Assembly: GCA_020746105.1 (NCBI GenBank)
Contig: CM036619.1
Location: 4,432,561 to 4,496,560, forward strand
DNA length: 64,000 nt
Origin: Trogon surrucura
Lineage: Eukaryota > Chordata > Aves > Trogoniformes > Trogonidae
Direction of reading: 5' to 3'
The notes below the pieces were generated by a model, which did no database searches, was not told the origin of the DNA, and worked only from the letters and a program-made list of their open reading frames with translations. How positions within the stretch are numbered: the first letter of the stretch is position 1; each line of letters starts with the position of its first letter. Shown piece by piece: positions 1-12,299 of this stretch. The translations under genes were made by a program, and so were the position numbers.

Positions 1-3000
1 GTGAGATTCTCTAAGTGTTTTTATAATCTGCCAATGCTGGCAGCATATCAAGGTCTTAGTTCATGAAACTATCCTTCTTCAGGGTGCTTGACCGTAGCGC
101 CTGAGATCAGTTTAATTTAGATATGGGTTTGAGTCCTAACACGAGTGATTTTGGTTTGCCATTAAGGCTGTATGTAGAGCTAAGAGTCCAGCTCAGGACT
201 GAGGTTCTCCTTTCCAGCTGCCTATGCAACAAGAAAGAGCCCATCAGAGGAAATGAAGCTGAGTTTACATGTAGGAGAAAGTCCTTTTTCACCTCATGGC
301 AATCTCAGTGAAATCTTGCAGAGAGAAGGTTCTGTCACACCAACGAGAAGGTAAAGAACCCTCTCCCAGCTCCATTTCCCCTCTTGCACTTACCTTAATA
401 AACCCAAGTCTTCATATAGGGAAGGACATCACCTCTCAACACCGGGCCACGGAAAAGCAAAGGCAAATATTTGCCATGGATGTTCACTTTAAGCTCCTTT
501 AAAAACAGGAAAACAAACAACTGGCAGCCCTTGCTGATCTGCTTTCTTCATTGACTCAATGCTATAAGGCCATCTCAGCAACAGCCCGCCAGAAAAATCA
601 AACATGCTTAGGACCACAAGGAGATGAAAAAAGGGTATAACATGGACAACCATGTCCCCCGTGACTCTTGATGTTATGTTCTTTTGACTTAGTTTGAGCT
701 AGACAAAGAAATCTCTTTACCTGCCTCCTTCCAGCCCTATCACCCACTCAGTCCAGTTCTTCCAGGTAAAATATCTGACTTGCAGCTGTTGCAAAAGGGC
801 CGAATGGGATGTGAAGAGCTGATTTTCCTCAAGCTCTCTGCTCTTAACTACAAGATGTTATTGTGTTGGTGTGGTACAGCATGTAGGCCTCTTGTAAGGA
901 GGGGACGAGGTCACTTCAGGAGAGCTTTCCAGAGATTTTACTTAAAGTTACTCAATGAAAGAAAGATAAAGGTGGGTAGAGGTCAGAATGGGCTGCAGTG
1001 CCATGCTTCAGCAGACAAATGGGTCATGGAGAGAAGCATATCTGAGCACCAGCTGACTGTCAGACAGCCATATAGAGAGGTACAATGCTCCATGAACCTG
1101 TAGATATGCCAGAACAGGTTTTATTTTGTCAAAATATCAATAAAAAAGCTCTGAACCAAACATATTTCCTCCAACCACGTCACCCTTGCTCTTCTCAGTA
1201 GGAAGAGCCAAAGAGCAAGTGCTGGTCTGAGCTCCAGCCCCTGAAGGTATTCTTGGGGATGCCCCGAAGACCTCGCCTCTCTCCTTTGCAGAAGACTGCT
1301 CAGCTTGTCTTTCATCAACCAGTGGACCTAACAGGACTTTCTTGACATGGTCTTAAAGCAATCAACCAAAATTCCCTCTACATAGTTCCAGCACCCAGGA
1401 TCAAAATAACAGCCACGTTTTTACTCGGAGCAGCTTTACTTCCACGTCCTCCAAAAGAGGCCTCTAAAACAGGCCTAGAAGCGCTCGTTTGTCTCTCCAG
1501 ACAGAGAAAGCGGAGATGGCTGCAGGTCAGTTAAACAGATTCCCCCAAGAGAATTGCCCAGGGAAACTCCGTATCAGAGTTGGGCATGGCATGAAAGCCT
1601 TGGGCCAGAGCCCAGCCACTGGCTCATCCTTCCTTTGATCTCCAGGCAGCATCTCTCCAGCCAGAGAAGGACCCCTATAAATTCATTCGTGAAGCTCATG
1701 AGACGGAAGCCTAGAGCAAAGCCCAGTGTCCAACCCCCTGACATTTTGGATAGCTCAGAGACTGCCCAAATCCTGCCTTCCCAGGGCAGGCCTCTCTTGA
1801 TTGATATTATTTAGAGTTGGAAATGCCGTCCTGCCAGCAGCGCTTGGAAAACACGTCGGTGCTCAAGACGCCGCTTCAGACGAACTTCTCTGCGCAGCTG
1901 CCCATTCGCAGAGCACGTGGTGGGAATCTGTTGATAGGTTCTTGACAGAAGTTATGGCTTGTTTATCTGGTAGCTTTGCTTTGTGCCTCCTACCCAACCC
2001 GGAAACCCTTCCTCTTCTAACCTCTTGGCCTGCTATTATATACAGACTAGTCTACACGATAATTTTGGTAACCATGCTTCATCTTATGACAAACACTGCA
2101 TAAAGCAAACAGATTTGGATTGTCATAATTAAAGCAAACTATTGGATGGTTTATCTATACAATCCTAACAGTTCTGCCACTGCTAATGCTTTACCTGCCC
2201 TGCAGAGGTTTCGACAAGGCTCTATAGGGTATATTAACCCACAAAATAGCAAATCAAGCACAACAACTCTGCTGCCTCCCAAGGCTGGAAGGACTTGGAA
2301 GCCAGAAGGACTTCTTTCTAAGGTTTCTGCATGCCTAACTGAGATGTGAAAGCCTCATCCATTCATCCCAGTATCACTCCACTTAAACTGGAGCCCCTTT
2401 TTCAGAAAAGCCTGAGGTTTTGCTGTAATGTGTCTGAGGTTTAGAAACGCGCACTCTTTGTCTTTGCAGTGTTATGTTCCAAGTCAAGGATATTTGCTCT
2501 GTCTTTGTCCAATAGATTGCTACAGCCCCCTTTGTCAGATTTTTCTTGTTTTTTTTTCTCCCAGCAGAAGTATTTGTAAACAATGTTTCGTTCCTGCACT
2601 CCAAAAAAAATGAAATTACTCTGTCTCTTCCTATGAGATATGTTCCAAGGGTCAGACTTTCTGGTGGTTAATTGCTGAGCTTCTTCAGGTCTTTCAGCTA
2701 CCTTTTGCAGGTAGAGGCATCAGAGGAAGACGAGGATGGGCGACAGAACGGTGTTAGTCCATCCATTGATCTAATGTAGGGGGCAGATGGAGGGGGGTGA
2801 TGCAAATGGACTAAGGGACACAGGTAATTCTCAAGGACCATGGGAACATTGTGCTTCTTCATCCACCACCCAGAGCTCCAGGTCTGCCACCACCAATGTG
2901 CATCCTTAACATTTTTGGCTTCCTTTCCATCCTTACATTATCTGACCAGAATTGCTTAGCAAAGCCCCTGTACTCTGCATTTGGCAGCCATACGTGTAGC

Positions 3001-3333
3001 TCTTCCAAGCCCATGAGGACTGGAAGAGGGAGGAATTTTCTCTGCACGCTGTCTCTACAGTTGCCACATTTAACACCAGCAGCAGCAGCTGCCAGTACAG
3101 CGGTTGCGGATGTGCATTTTACAACCTAACATTCACGATCAATAGAGCAGCTGTTTGTCCTGCAAGCTCCCAGGGGGCAAGAAAAATCAATTGGTTCTGC
3201 CAAGAGTATCCTGGAGGGTCATTTCTCGGCAATGCTGAATAAGGAAGCAAGGGAGTCCAAAGACAGAACGGCACAGAACGGAGTAGGACACCTGCACAGA
3301 GGCGTAGGTGTGCAGAGCCACCCAAAGCAAGCG
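1..3333. other. Unique non-coding DNA, no gene recognised
   Basis: Mixed-composition DNA with stop codons scattered in all frames. The longest open frame (780-1103, +, 107 codons) shows no domain, signal peptide or repeat I recognise. I see no CR1 tail, long terminal repeat or tRNA-like fold. It probably belongs to an intergenic or intronic stretch. Confidence 0.6.
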
Positions 3334-3370
3334 GGGGTGGCAACGCGGAGCGCGCGTGTGCGGTTATAAA
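3334..3370 (+). promoter_or_regulatory. Small CpG cluster followed by a TATAAA motif
   Basis: A short run with several CpG dinucleotides (aacgcggagcgcgcgtgtg) lies immediately upstream of TATAAA at 3365-3370. A CpG-rich upstream element plus a TATA box could form a weak core promoter on the + strand. No initiator or downstream coding exon can be shown. A hexamer such as TATAAA occurs often by chance, so this is only a candidate. Confidence 0.15.
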
Positions 3371-6300
3371 TGTGTGATGGAAAAACAGGGCAAGGAGCCT
3401 GGCAGAGGCAGCTGCAGGCAGGGAAGTCCTCTCATCTGCGGCAGGCAGCAGGAGCCCGTGGGCTGTTTACACCAGCAAATTCCTGCAATGTGATGCAAAT
3501 CAGAGATCATCCAAATCCCAATCCAACATACACTAGCAGCCAGGGAGGATTGCAGTGGAGGTGTTTGGGTCTGTTCTTGGGCTATTCCTGGAAGTCCTTC
3601 TCACTTGCAGCTCCAGAGGTGTGGTGCAGCTGGTGACTTTGCAAGAAAAAGCGCTCTTCGTCCCTTGTCCTGGGGTCTGAGAGAGCTGAGCACCCAGCTG
3701 AACACTGAGGACACAAACACCCTAAGAATGAAAACAATTGCACCACGCATCGAAAAAGGCAAGTATGTGCAACGATGTGTTCATGTAGGTGTGTACGTGA
3801 CAAGAAAAAGAAATGCTTCAAAGTGGCTGAGGAGAGGACTTGCAGACCCCTATCATGCAGGTACCACACGCTGAAGAGACAGGGAGACAAGAGAGAGGTC
3901 ACAGGTACAGCAGGGAGATGTGGGATGAAAGCAAGAGGGAAGCTGAGGCACAATCTCTGCACATGAAAGATGTTTCTCGAGTGAAAGATGTCAGGAGTTC
4001 ATCTACACCACATCCAAGGGTTACTTTAAGGAGTCTGTGGGGTTTCCGCTTGCCGCGAGCCGTGTTTGTGTTGGGAGAGCAGCGTGGGCACCACCAGATA
4101 ACATGAGCAGAGCAGAAACACAGGACAGCTTTGGTGGGGGTTAGTTTCTCAATGCAAGCTCAAAGGAGAAGGAGATCCCTTCACTCTCTATCCAGTCCCC
4201 TCAAGGATGAAATTTCTTTCCCATACATGGAAAGGTGAATTTATTTTTTTTTCCCTCCTAACCACCAGCAAAAGTTTTTCACAGATTAAATACAATTTAA
4301 TGGCTCTCGGGGAGGGGGGGCTCTTTGCCCAGCTAGCAGTGCATAAAATCACAGGAAATAGCCTGCCTGAGGTCTTTCCAGCAACTGGAGAAAAGATAAA
4401 GCTGCTGGGACGCAGGCATAAATATCCTACCGCCTCTTTTTAGACTTTGGCCTCATCCTAGGAAGTGGCTCATCCCTTTTGCCTGCAGGAGGAACAGAGG
4501 ATGCTCAGCACCAGGGAGGATTTGTGCTACACCTGCTCTGGGCATTACACCAGAACAGGCTTCCCATTTGCCCTGGGTGCCTCCATCTTTCCAGGCTTTC
4601 ACAGCTCTTCCCAGCTGGAACATACATTAATGTATTAATTATAATTAACATATGCATAATTCATCAGCCCTGATCCCTCTCTCCACAGATCAAACCTGCT
4701 AGTAGAAGTGCAGGAGAAAGGAATTGCTCAAATGGTTGCTATTCTCTGGGTTGTTCCTGTAAGCCACAGTGAGAGTGTTACTAGTGCTATCAGGATATAT
4801 CTCCTCTGCACCCTAAAAGTAGCTCTGTTGTGCCTGGTGCCAGAGCAGTCAGTGCTGGATGTGGAGTAGAATTTTGAGTTAAGACTCACTTTTAAAAAGC
4901 TCACACATCTGTGCAGGGAAAGGCACGAGGCCATGGCAGGCACATTGCGAGATAAAGGACTCAAGCTGGGCAGGCAGGTGACGGCTAAGTGCTGGATTTT
5001 ATTTTTGAGCTTCATTCCCAAGCCTCCCAGCCTGTCCAATTCCTCACACACTTTGCTCTGCCTTTATACTTGTGTTACCGTCATTCTCCCCTTTCCTTTC
5101 TTCTACCCTTACTCACACCAAGGCACCCAGTGTCAGTGAACTGGAATGCAACAGAGGTGGGATCCTAAAGCTGGGTAACTCCAGTGATCCCGAGGCTGCT
5201 CCGCACCGACAAGCTCGATGTCATGTCAGTTGTCATCAGTCCCGTACAGAACAACTCGCTGAGAATCCCCGGCCTTGGCCTCCTTCCCACAGCAGCATCT
5301 GGCGTGCCAGCAGCCGCAGGGGAACTGTCACAGGAGTTGTCCCCCCGGCATTCCCTTCCCAGGCTTTCTGGAGCAACTCCAAGGAACCCCACGCCAATTT
5401 TACTATGTTTAAAGTAATTTTCCCAAGGCCACCTAGGACTCACTGCTTGGTCCAGGTGGTTGGTATCCTTGCGTTGCGGGGATTTTTCCATTCTCCCGCA
5501 TTTATTCCTTTCCCACAGGAACAGGACACCCGGGTGATGAGATGTTGCATGATGTTCTTCACTCACATGCACAACACTGGTTACATATACTGTTTAGGGA
5601 TTTTTTTTTAAACATATACAGCAGGTTTTTGGATACTCTGCAGCAGAATGATTTCAGCAAAGCCCATGGCAGTGGTTTAAGAGGTCGGACACTGCCAGCC
5701 AAGTAATGACCAAACCAACCACTGCCCTCTGCTGAACACAGCCCGAAATCCCCACGGGCCTCCCAAGGGTCCAGAAAATTACAGTTGAAATCCTATTTTG
5801 CTGGAACGATGGGAAAACTCAAACTCCTGTCTTAGATCGTGAATCTTTCCTTTAAGTCAGTTGCCAAAGTCCTATATTTGTGACTTCCATGTTGCACCCC
5901 TGCTATCTCTGTAGAGCTATGCACTATGCTAAATATCACTACACAAGGCTACTATTTTGTGCTAACCATTTATATATTTCTTTCATTTATTTTTTTATTA
6001 TTTTTATATAAAAAGTGTCTATCACCATATCGATAAACATTCTTTGGAACCACTTTGACATTTTGTGTCTGCATCTGTCTAGTCCACCAGCCACCACGGT
6101 TAAGGATCTGGGCAAATGTGTAAGAAAGAAAAAAGTTTCTGAAGAGAATTGTCACAGGGACACATCCAAAGAGACAAAGAGATGGGGAATGTATTATATT
6201 TGAAGGGAATTGCCCACAGAAATCGATTTCTAAAGGCCCTTGTGGAGTCTCCATCACAAGAAAACAAGCCGGGGTGTCCTCCCCAACAGCAGAACAAGAC

Positions 6301-6835
6301 CCAGCCATGGGCAGGAGGTGAAGTCTCTGGCCCCTGTTCGGGGGAAGGCCAGACTAGATAATTACACACCTCCTTCAGCTTCAGAGCATTAACATCTCTC
6401 TTCACTAACACAGTTTGGACTCGGTTTCCCTCACTGGGAGAGCCCTGAGGGTTACAGAAGCCGACTTTGGTGAGCTGGACCCCACAGGAATCCCAGGTGG
6501 GATCTCCTGGACCCGAGCTCCAGCCCGCTGCCAGCATAGGACAGTGCAGCTTCTCCATGGCCCAGGGCAGCAAAAATTTCTTGTCCCTCTGCGAGCTTTC
6601 TGTACACCCGTCCACAGTTCTCTGAGAGTCACCAGTGTCCCCAGGCCCTTCAGCCTGGAGCGCGATGGCTGGAGATGCTGCTTTTAGTTGAAGACAACTG
6701 CCAGAACTCACGACAAAACATCTCTAGGGCTATGCCTGGGGAGAGAAGCGAGGTTTGTCCTTGTGTGGGAGGAGGGTGATGGCAGAGAGTCCGCTCTCCC
6801 TCCTCATCCTCCTCAGCCCTTGCCCGAGCTGCGAG
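3371..6835. other. Unique non-coding DNA with AT-rich islands
   Basis: No coding exon is recognised. Two AT-rich patches stand out: a string of adjacent palindromes at 4622-4658 (listed separately) and an A/T-rich run at about 5970-6012. Open frames of 179 codons (5072-5611, +) and 203 codons (6100-6711, -) are proline/serine-rich or mixed, without domain signatures. They fit chance in GC-rich DNA. Confidence 0.55.
4622..4658. repeat. Three adjacent AT-rich perfect palindromes
   Basis: ATACATTAATGTAT (4622-4635), AATTATAATT (4637-4646) and TATGCATA (4651-4658) are each perfect palindromes packed into 37 bp. The stretch contains several TAAT/ATTA homeodomain cores and a POU-like ATGCATAAT. 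This could be a homeodomain/POU binding cluster or simply an AT-rich chance patch. The palindromes are seen directly; the binding role is inference. Confidence 0.3.
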
Positions 6836-7335
6836 TTCAGATATGATTTCGGGCTGCACCGCTGCTGGGTCTCGCCGGGCCGAAAAAGGGGAAGGCGGGC
6901 GGGTCTGACCCCGGGGGCTGCGGCGGTGGCTGAGGAAAGTGCGGGGAGAGGGCGGAGAGACGGGAGAGAGGGGGGGGGCAAAGGAGGCACCGCCCGCCAT
7001 GGCCGCCCCGCGCGCCGCCGCAAGATGGCGCTCCGGGAAAGGCCGAGGGCCGCCATGGCCGGGTCGGGGGGGCGCGGCCGGGGCAGCTGAGCGTCCCCTT
7101 GGTGACGGGACCCGCCTTGGTGGCGGGCTCAGACATCTTCCCCTCAGAGGGGGGATCCCCGCTCCGTGCCTCCGGTGGCGGGGTTCAAACCGCGGCCCCG
7201 TCGGAGGCAGGACCGCTGCTGCACACCCTCCGTGACAGGGCCCCGGTGTTGGAGGATTTGGGGCGCTGCTCCAAGTGCAAGAGCAGAGCCCAGGTGAGGC
7301 ATCGCCTGCTGCGGGCAACAAGACCCTTGGGACCC
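6836..7335. promoter_or_regulatory. CpG island, candidate promoter and first exon
   Basis: This is the most CpG-dense segment of the window, with about 18 CpGs in the 120 bp at 6961-7080. G-runs (6969-6979 and around 7065-7072) and GC boxes accompany them. GCAAGATGGCG at about 7020-7030 matches the YY1 core (AAGATGGCG), which is common at +1 to +20 of housekeeping promoters. A consensus-like splice donor, CAG|GTGAGG, lies at 7291-7296 on the + strand, so a transcript could start near 7020 and splice at 7293. Open frames cross the island on both strands, up to 253 codons on the minus strand at 6650-7411. They are Pro/Ala/Arg/Gly-rich, as expected from GC bias, and none resembles a known protein. 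The gene served, and even the direction of transcription, cannot be settled from the sequence. Confidence 0.55.
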
Positions 7336-7409
7336 CGGCTGTAGGAAGATACCCAGAGGCAGCAACGGAGGGAGCCCCAAAACTGTTCCAGGCGCCCCCT
7401 GCTTTCTTC

Positions 7410-7494
7410 ACCCCGTGAGATGGTGCTGGGTCACAGGCTGGACTTGACGATCTCAGAGGTCTTTTCCAGCCTCAGCAATTCTGTGATTCTGTGA
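7410..7494 (+). mobile_element. CR1 LINE 3' tip (short)
   Basis: Only the last ~85 bp of a CR1 element remains: the ggctggacttgacgatctca motif, the cttttccagcctcagcaatt motif, then attctgtgattctgtga, the octamer tail. It sits about 75 bp beyond the CpG island edge. Too short to assign to a CR1 group. Confidence 0.85.
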
Positions 7495-7895
7495 AACATG
7501 CTCATCTCTTTCACACACCCCGGCACCTAACAAAACTGAGACTTGGCCCCATTCATTCAACCTCTTCAGGCAATGAACCACCCAAACACCCCCCAAACCA
7601 GCAGGAGGTAGGCGTTGGACAAGGTCACAGCTGGAAATTGCCTTTGGATGGTGATGATGATGCTCCTCTGGCTACGCACGTGGGAGGGATGTCAGCCTGC
7701 CTCAGACCCTGCTTATCTCTGGGTGATGCTGGCATCTTTACAGGAAGGGATCCCCTGTTGTTGCCTTGGCAAACTATTGCATAAAGGACCCTGGGGTAGC
7801 CCAGGAATAACTTTTCCCTCTACAAGTCCCTTCTCTGTATTTGCATTAGCCCTGGTTCAGTCTGGTTCAGAAGGAGAGTAGCTAGTAGAGGTTTT
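7495..7895. other. Unique spacer between CR1 copies
   Basis: About 400 bp with no recognised gene or repeat family. Open frames here are short and lack features. Confidence 0.5.
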
Positions 7896-8445
7896 TCTCC
7901 CCCTCTACTCTGCCCTGGTGAGGCCACATCTGGAATATTGTGTCCAGTTCTGGGCCCCTCAGTTCAAGAAGGACAGGGAGCTGCTTGAGAGAGTCCAGCA
8001 CAGAGCCACAAAGGTGATGAAGGGAGTGTAACATCTCCCTTATGAGGAAAGGCTGAATGGAGGAACTGGGTCTCTTTAGCTTGGAGAAGAGGAAGCTGAG
8101 GGGTGACCTCATTCATGTTTACAGACATATAAAGGGGAGTGTCAGGAGGACAGAGTCAGGCTCTTCTCAGCGATGTCCAGTGATAGGACAAGGGGCAATG
8201 GGTACAAGCTTGAACACAGAAGGTTCTACAAAAACATTAGGAAAAGCTTTTTACCTGTGAGAGTGACAGAGCCCTGGCACAGGCTGCCCAGGGAGGTTGT
8301 GGAGTCTCCTTCTCTGGAGACATTCAAAACCCATCTGGACAAGTTCCTGTGTGACCTACTGTAGGTGATCCTGCTCTGGCAGGGGGTTGGACTAGATGAT
8401 CTTTTGAGGTCCCTTCCAACCCCTGACATTCTGTGATTCCATGAA
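7896..8445 (+). mobile_element. CR1 LINE fragment, group 1
   Basis: A 5'-truncated CR1 of about 550 bp. It starts in the ORF2 region encoding the conserved [16 protein letters not shown] segment (ctggtgaggccacatctggaatattgtg) and runs through [19 protein letters not shown] and the [13 protein letters not shown] segment, with frameshifts, into the 3' end. It finishes with gacattctgtgattccatgaa. Similar to the copies at 22634 (+) and 36913 (-). It abuts a minus-strand CR1 12 bp downstream. No reverse-transcriptase catalytic region is present. Confidence 0.95.
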
Positions 8446-8456
8446 ATGACCCCTTG

Positions 8457-8720
8457 CATAGAATCAGAGTCATAGAACCATTTAGGTTGGAAAAGACTTT
8501 AAGACCATCAAGTCCAACCGTTAACCTAACACTGCCGTGTCCACCACTAAATCACATCACTAAGCACCTCATCTACATGTCTTTTAAATACCTCCAGGAA
8601 TGGTGACTCCACCACTCCTCTGGGCAGCCTGTTACAGTGCTTGAAAAGTCTTTTTCAGTGGAGAAATTTTTCCTGATATCCAATCTAAACCTTTTCTGGC
8701 GCAACTTGAGGCCATTTCCT
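8457..8720 (-). mobile_element. CR1 LINE fragment, group 3
   Basis: The 3' tail (catagaatcagagtcatag) is at the low-coordinate end, followed by accatttaggttggaaaaga and then the antisense of the [10 protein letters not shown] and KFF segments of ORF2. Homology fades after ttgaggccatttcct. About 264 bp. It lies tail-to-tail with the preceding + strand copy, separated by about 12 bp. Confidence 0.93.
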
Positions 8721-11193
8721 GTAGATACATCGTGGGGTCACTGTCTGTGTCTTGACTTGCTTGCCAGGCTGTATTCAGTATCTTGGAGATATCTGGGTAG
8801 AGCTGCTGTAACCATCTGCAACTCATCCACCCTGGAAACAACTGGTCCAAGCCCAGGCCTCCAAATGAATTGTGGTTAGTATCTGGCCTGGATGCGCTGC
8901 TGGATCTGGGACTTGGAAATGTTCCGGGTCAGTCATACCACAGATAGCATCTATGGGAACGCTTCAGCTCCAGTACAAACTGCACAGTTACACACTGAAC
9001 TAGGCTCTAACAGTTTCCTGTCCAAAACTATGTTTTATTTGTCATCTTCTTGGACTGCTAGTAAATCAGAGAGGGGGGGAAGCTATGACTTATCCCTTCC
9101 ATTCTCAAACACAAAGTGCTCCTGGTTAGGTAATGCCTGCATCAGGAACTTCCTTTGGGTTACAAAGTCACTACGGAAGGAAAAGCTCTTGATGGAAATA
9201 AGTCACTACACATCAATCCTGTGAACCACTTGCTTTAGAGTGCAGAGCTCCAGAACACCATGGTCACCCTATGCATTGTCCCCAGGCACTAGCTGCATGT
9301 CTGAAAGACCTTCCAAGAAGTCTTGGTGGTCTTGCTCAACCACCACCCTCCATGTATATCGCAAGCAGTTAGCAGTCAAGGAGAGGCTTGAAATACAAAG
9401 GACTTAAAAGTCTCCAAGGACGACATGCCATTGCAAGAAGGCAGGAGACAAATGTGTTGCCAAGGTCATGGTTTCATGTCAAATGATGTCACCCACCCTC
9501 TGCATGACAGAGAAGGAAGGACCCAGCCCAGTTCCTCTCTGACATTAGATCTGACTCTGGGATACCTTTTGGGTGTGTGGATGAGACAGATACTCAAAAT
9601 GTTTCTTTCTCCTTCTAAAACCCCAAGTTGGGTGTTCGCTTCCCACCTTGCCCTGCCCCAAGTCAGTTTTTACTTGGGCCAGTCCAGTGCTAGCTGGGAG
9701 AGAAAAAAATCCACCAGAACAAATCAAACCTGAAGCCAAGCTCCGCATCAAGGAAGACAGGTTTGTTTCCTCCTGGCAGAAATCCTGAAAAAATGGTAAT
9801 AACTCAATGTGGTCAAAGCAGCATGTAACAAACTAAGAACAGTAGTCATCAGCCCCTTCCAGTTCCCTCCCAAGGACATGAACACATCCCACACCCTCAT
9901 CCAGGCACTTTTCACCTCTGCCTACAGATAGCAGCTCCTCTGTGCAGTCTCTTCCTCAACTTTACCTGTTGCACAGGTTGATGCCTCTCTCTGAAAAGGT
10001 TTCCTGAAAGGTGTCTGAGGCTTAGAAATACTTTCCTCCTTTCCAAGCCAAACATGCCTGTTCCCAATTTAGTCCCATTCGATCCTCCATTAGTACTATC
10101 TTTTAGCACAAATACCTCTTTTGCCCAAAGATATTTAACATAAATACTTCTTTTGCCCCAAAACTTCTTTTGCTTTGAATGCAAAGAGCATCTTTTAGCC
10201 TTCACTAAGTGATCCATATGCTCTTCTCACAAAATACATCCCCTCCTTTCCCTGATCATCCAACGGACAGTCTGAACTTCCTGAGACTGTGTGAAATGCT
10301 CTGGAGAACAGCCTGTAACACCCAACGCTTAATTCATGCTTGGTTTCACTTAGGCAGAGAAAATTCGATGGTTCAAAATGCAGCAAGGGAGCCAATATTT
10401 CAATTATCTCCCTTCTTTCCCTGACTGCACATACCTCTCTCCTGTGACACGCTGCTGCAAGGCCATGAGACATCCATATGCCAGGAATATTTTTTGATGT
10501 TCCTTTCCTAATCCGCTTGAACCCTAACAATTTGACAGGTCAGGCAGACCTAACAGGTTTTGCCACCAGCTGGCAAAGCAGAACAGAGTAGCTCATCCCC
10601 CTTTAAGTAGGACCCAAAGGGCTAGCAGGCCATCACACCCTCCAGCCCTGGGAAACGCACAATTTGGTGGGCTGCTCAGGGAGACAATCACCAGTAATCC
10701 TGGAGCCTTCCCTCTAATTCAAACTCATGGGGACAGAGCACGTAACCTGCCTGTGATTCATCTCATTCTCGGGCAAACTGCCACAAAGGAAGAACATTCA
10801 AAGTGGCCCACGATGACTCTCAGCTGCTTCGCTCCAAATAAAACAGGAGAAAGGGGCAGGAGCTGCAGAACTGGTTTCAAAACACAAAGCCACAATGAAA
10901 CGGTGACACAGCAATTCACGCCAGCCCCAAAACAGAGCACGGCTCTGACATAAGCAGCCTCTTTTACAACCCAACGTAGAGAGGAAAGGAGCTGGCCTGG
11001 CTGAAGATTTGATTTGTTTCTGAGTGACAAACCAGTGCAGAAAAATGTGGTGATGCATCACCGTCAGAAACAGTTGTGTGCAGCAGCCAGGCAACTCCAA
11101 AACCTGCCCCTTTCTTTCCCCTTTTCGCTTTTAGCAAAGCAGTGTTGCAGTTAAATTCATCCCTTTGAGTAGACCAGTTGAACTTACAACAAT
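8721..11193. other. Unique non-coding DNA
   Basis: No gene recognised. A degenerate direct repeat occurs near 10110-10170, where cttcttttgc or ctcttttgcc recurs three times. A small hairpin, CCAAGA-AG-TCTTGG, lies at 9313-9326. Open frames up to 111 codons lack domain signatures. Confidence 0.5.
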
Positions 11194-11434
11194 GGAAGAA
11201 ATTCTGTTTTTGTGAGGGTGGTGAGACACTGAAACAGGTTTCCTAGAGAAAGTGTTCAAGGCCAGGTTGGATGGGGCTTTGAGCAACCTAGTCTAGTGGG
11301 AGGTGTCCCTGCCCATGGCAGGGAGGTGGTCTAGATGACCTTTAAGGTCCCTTCCAACACAACCCGATCTATGATTCTGTGATTCTATGATTCTATGATT
11401 CTGTGATTCTATGATTCTGTGACTCTATGGCTCT
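11194..11434 (+). mobile_element. CR1 LINE 3' fragment with long octamer tail, group 2
   Basis: About 240 bp. It carries the end of ORF2 (gtgagggtggtgagacactg), the group-2 tail with ccctgcccatggcaggg, and an unusually long run of about seven ATTCTATG/ATTCTGTG octamers at 11371-11434. The octamer run is the CR1 terminal repeat and shows the strand without ambiguity. Confidence 0.95.
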
Positions 11435-12299
11435 GCAGAGATGAGCTCCCTCATAACTGCTCTGTGCTTCTTAGTTATACATCACAGGTTTCTCTGCACT
11501 TCACTTTAGTCTGACTTTGGAAGTGGAAGCTCTGAAAACCCCAGCAGGAAGAATTAACTTACCTACTATTAGTAGGGTGCTATCTACATCCTAGCTGGAG
11601 ATGATTTCAACAGAAGTGTTGACTGTATCTATTTTCCTCTACATTTGCTAATGTAGGATCTACCTAATCTGCTTTCCAGTCACACCTGTCTGGTAAGCTG
11701 AGCCTAACTCTTTAGACCTGAGTTGATACTGAAGTCCTGGCATGAGACAGCAGCAAGACATGCAGAGCAGGACAAATACAGCTACACTCCTCCAGGGAGA
11801 GGAGCTGGCACAAGCTGGCAGGAGCAGAAAGAATTGGGCAGGTAGACAGGGCATCCCTCTGAGACTACAGGTTTGTTGGCAACTCTCAGGCCATGACGGA
11901 TGAAAAGAGTAGAGAGTGCTAAAAGCTCAGAGAACAATGGCTTAAGACATCCTCACTCGGGCTTCATTTGAAACTCTTATCCCATCCTTTGTACACGCAG
12001 AAATGAGGTGGGAGAGGGTCCTCTGTTACTCCCGGAGGAGGCGACCTCGTCAGCAGGTGATGACCTCAGCTAAAGACAAGAAAGGGGGAAAGGCATTAGT
12101 GGCTTTTATCGAGAGGCCCAGCTGTATCCCATATAATCATGCTTGCTGACAGTACAGGAGCCAGCAAAGCCTGGCTGTGTTGGACGTATATCACTATCAA
12201 AACAGAGAATGTGGTGGATGTCTTCAGGAGGACTATGAAGCATGAGAAGGGAAGCTCACAGTAAGATGGAAGGAGCTACTGCACTTTTTTAAGTGCAAA

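Noticed and set aside
6100..6711. 203-codon minus-strand frame near the CpG island
   Set aside because: No domain, and antisense frames of similar length overlap it.
6650..7411. 253-codon minus-strand open frame over the CpG island
   Set aside because: Pro/Ala/Arg/Gly-rich composition explained by GC bias; other long frames overlap on the opposite strand; no domain seen.
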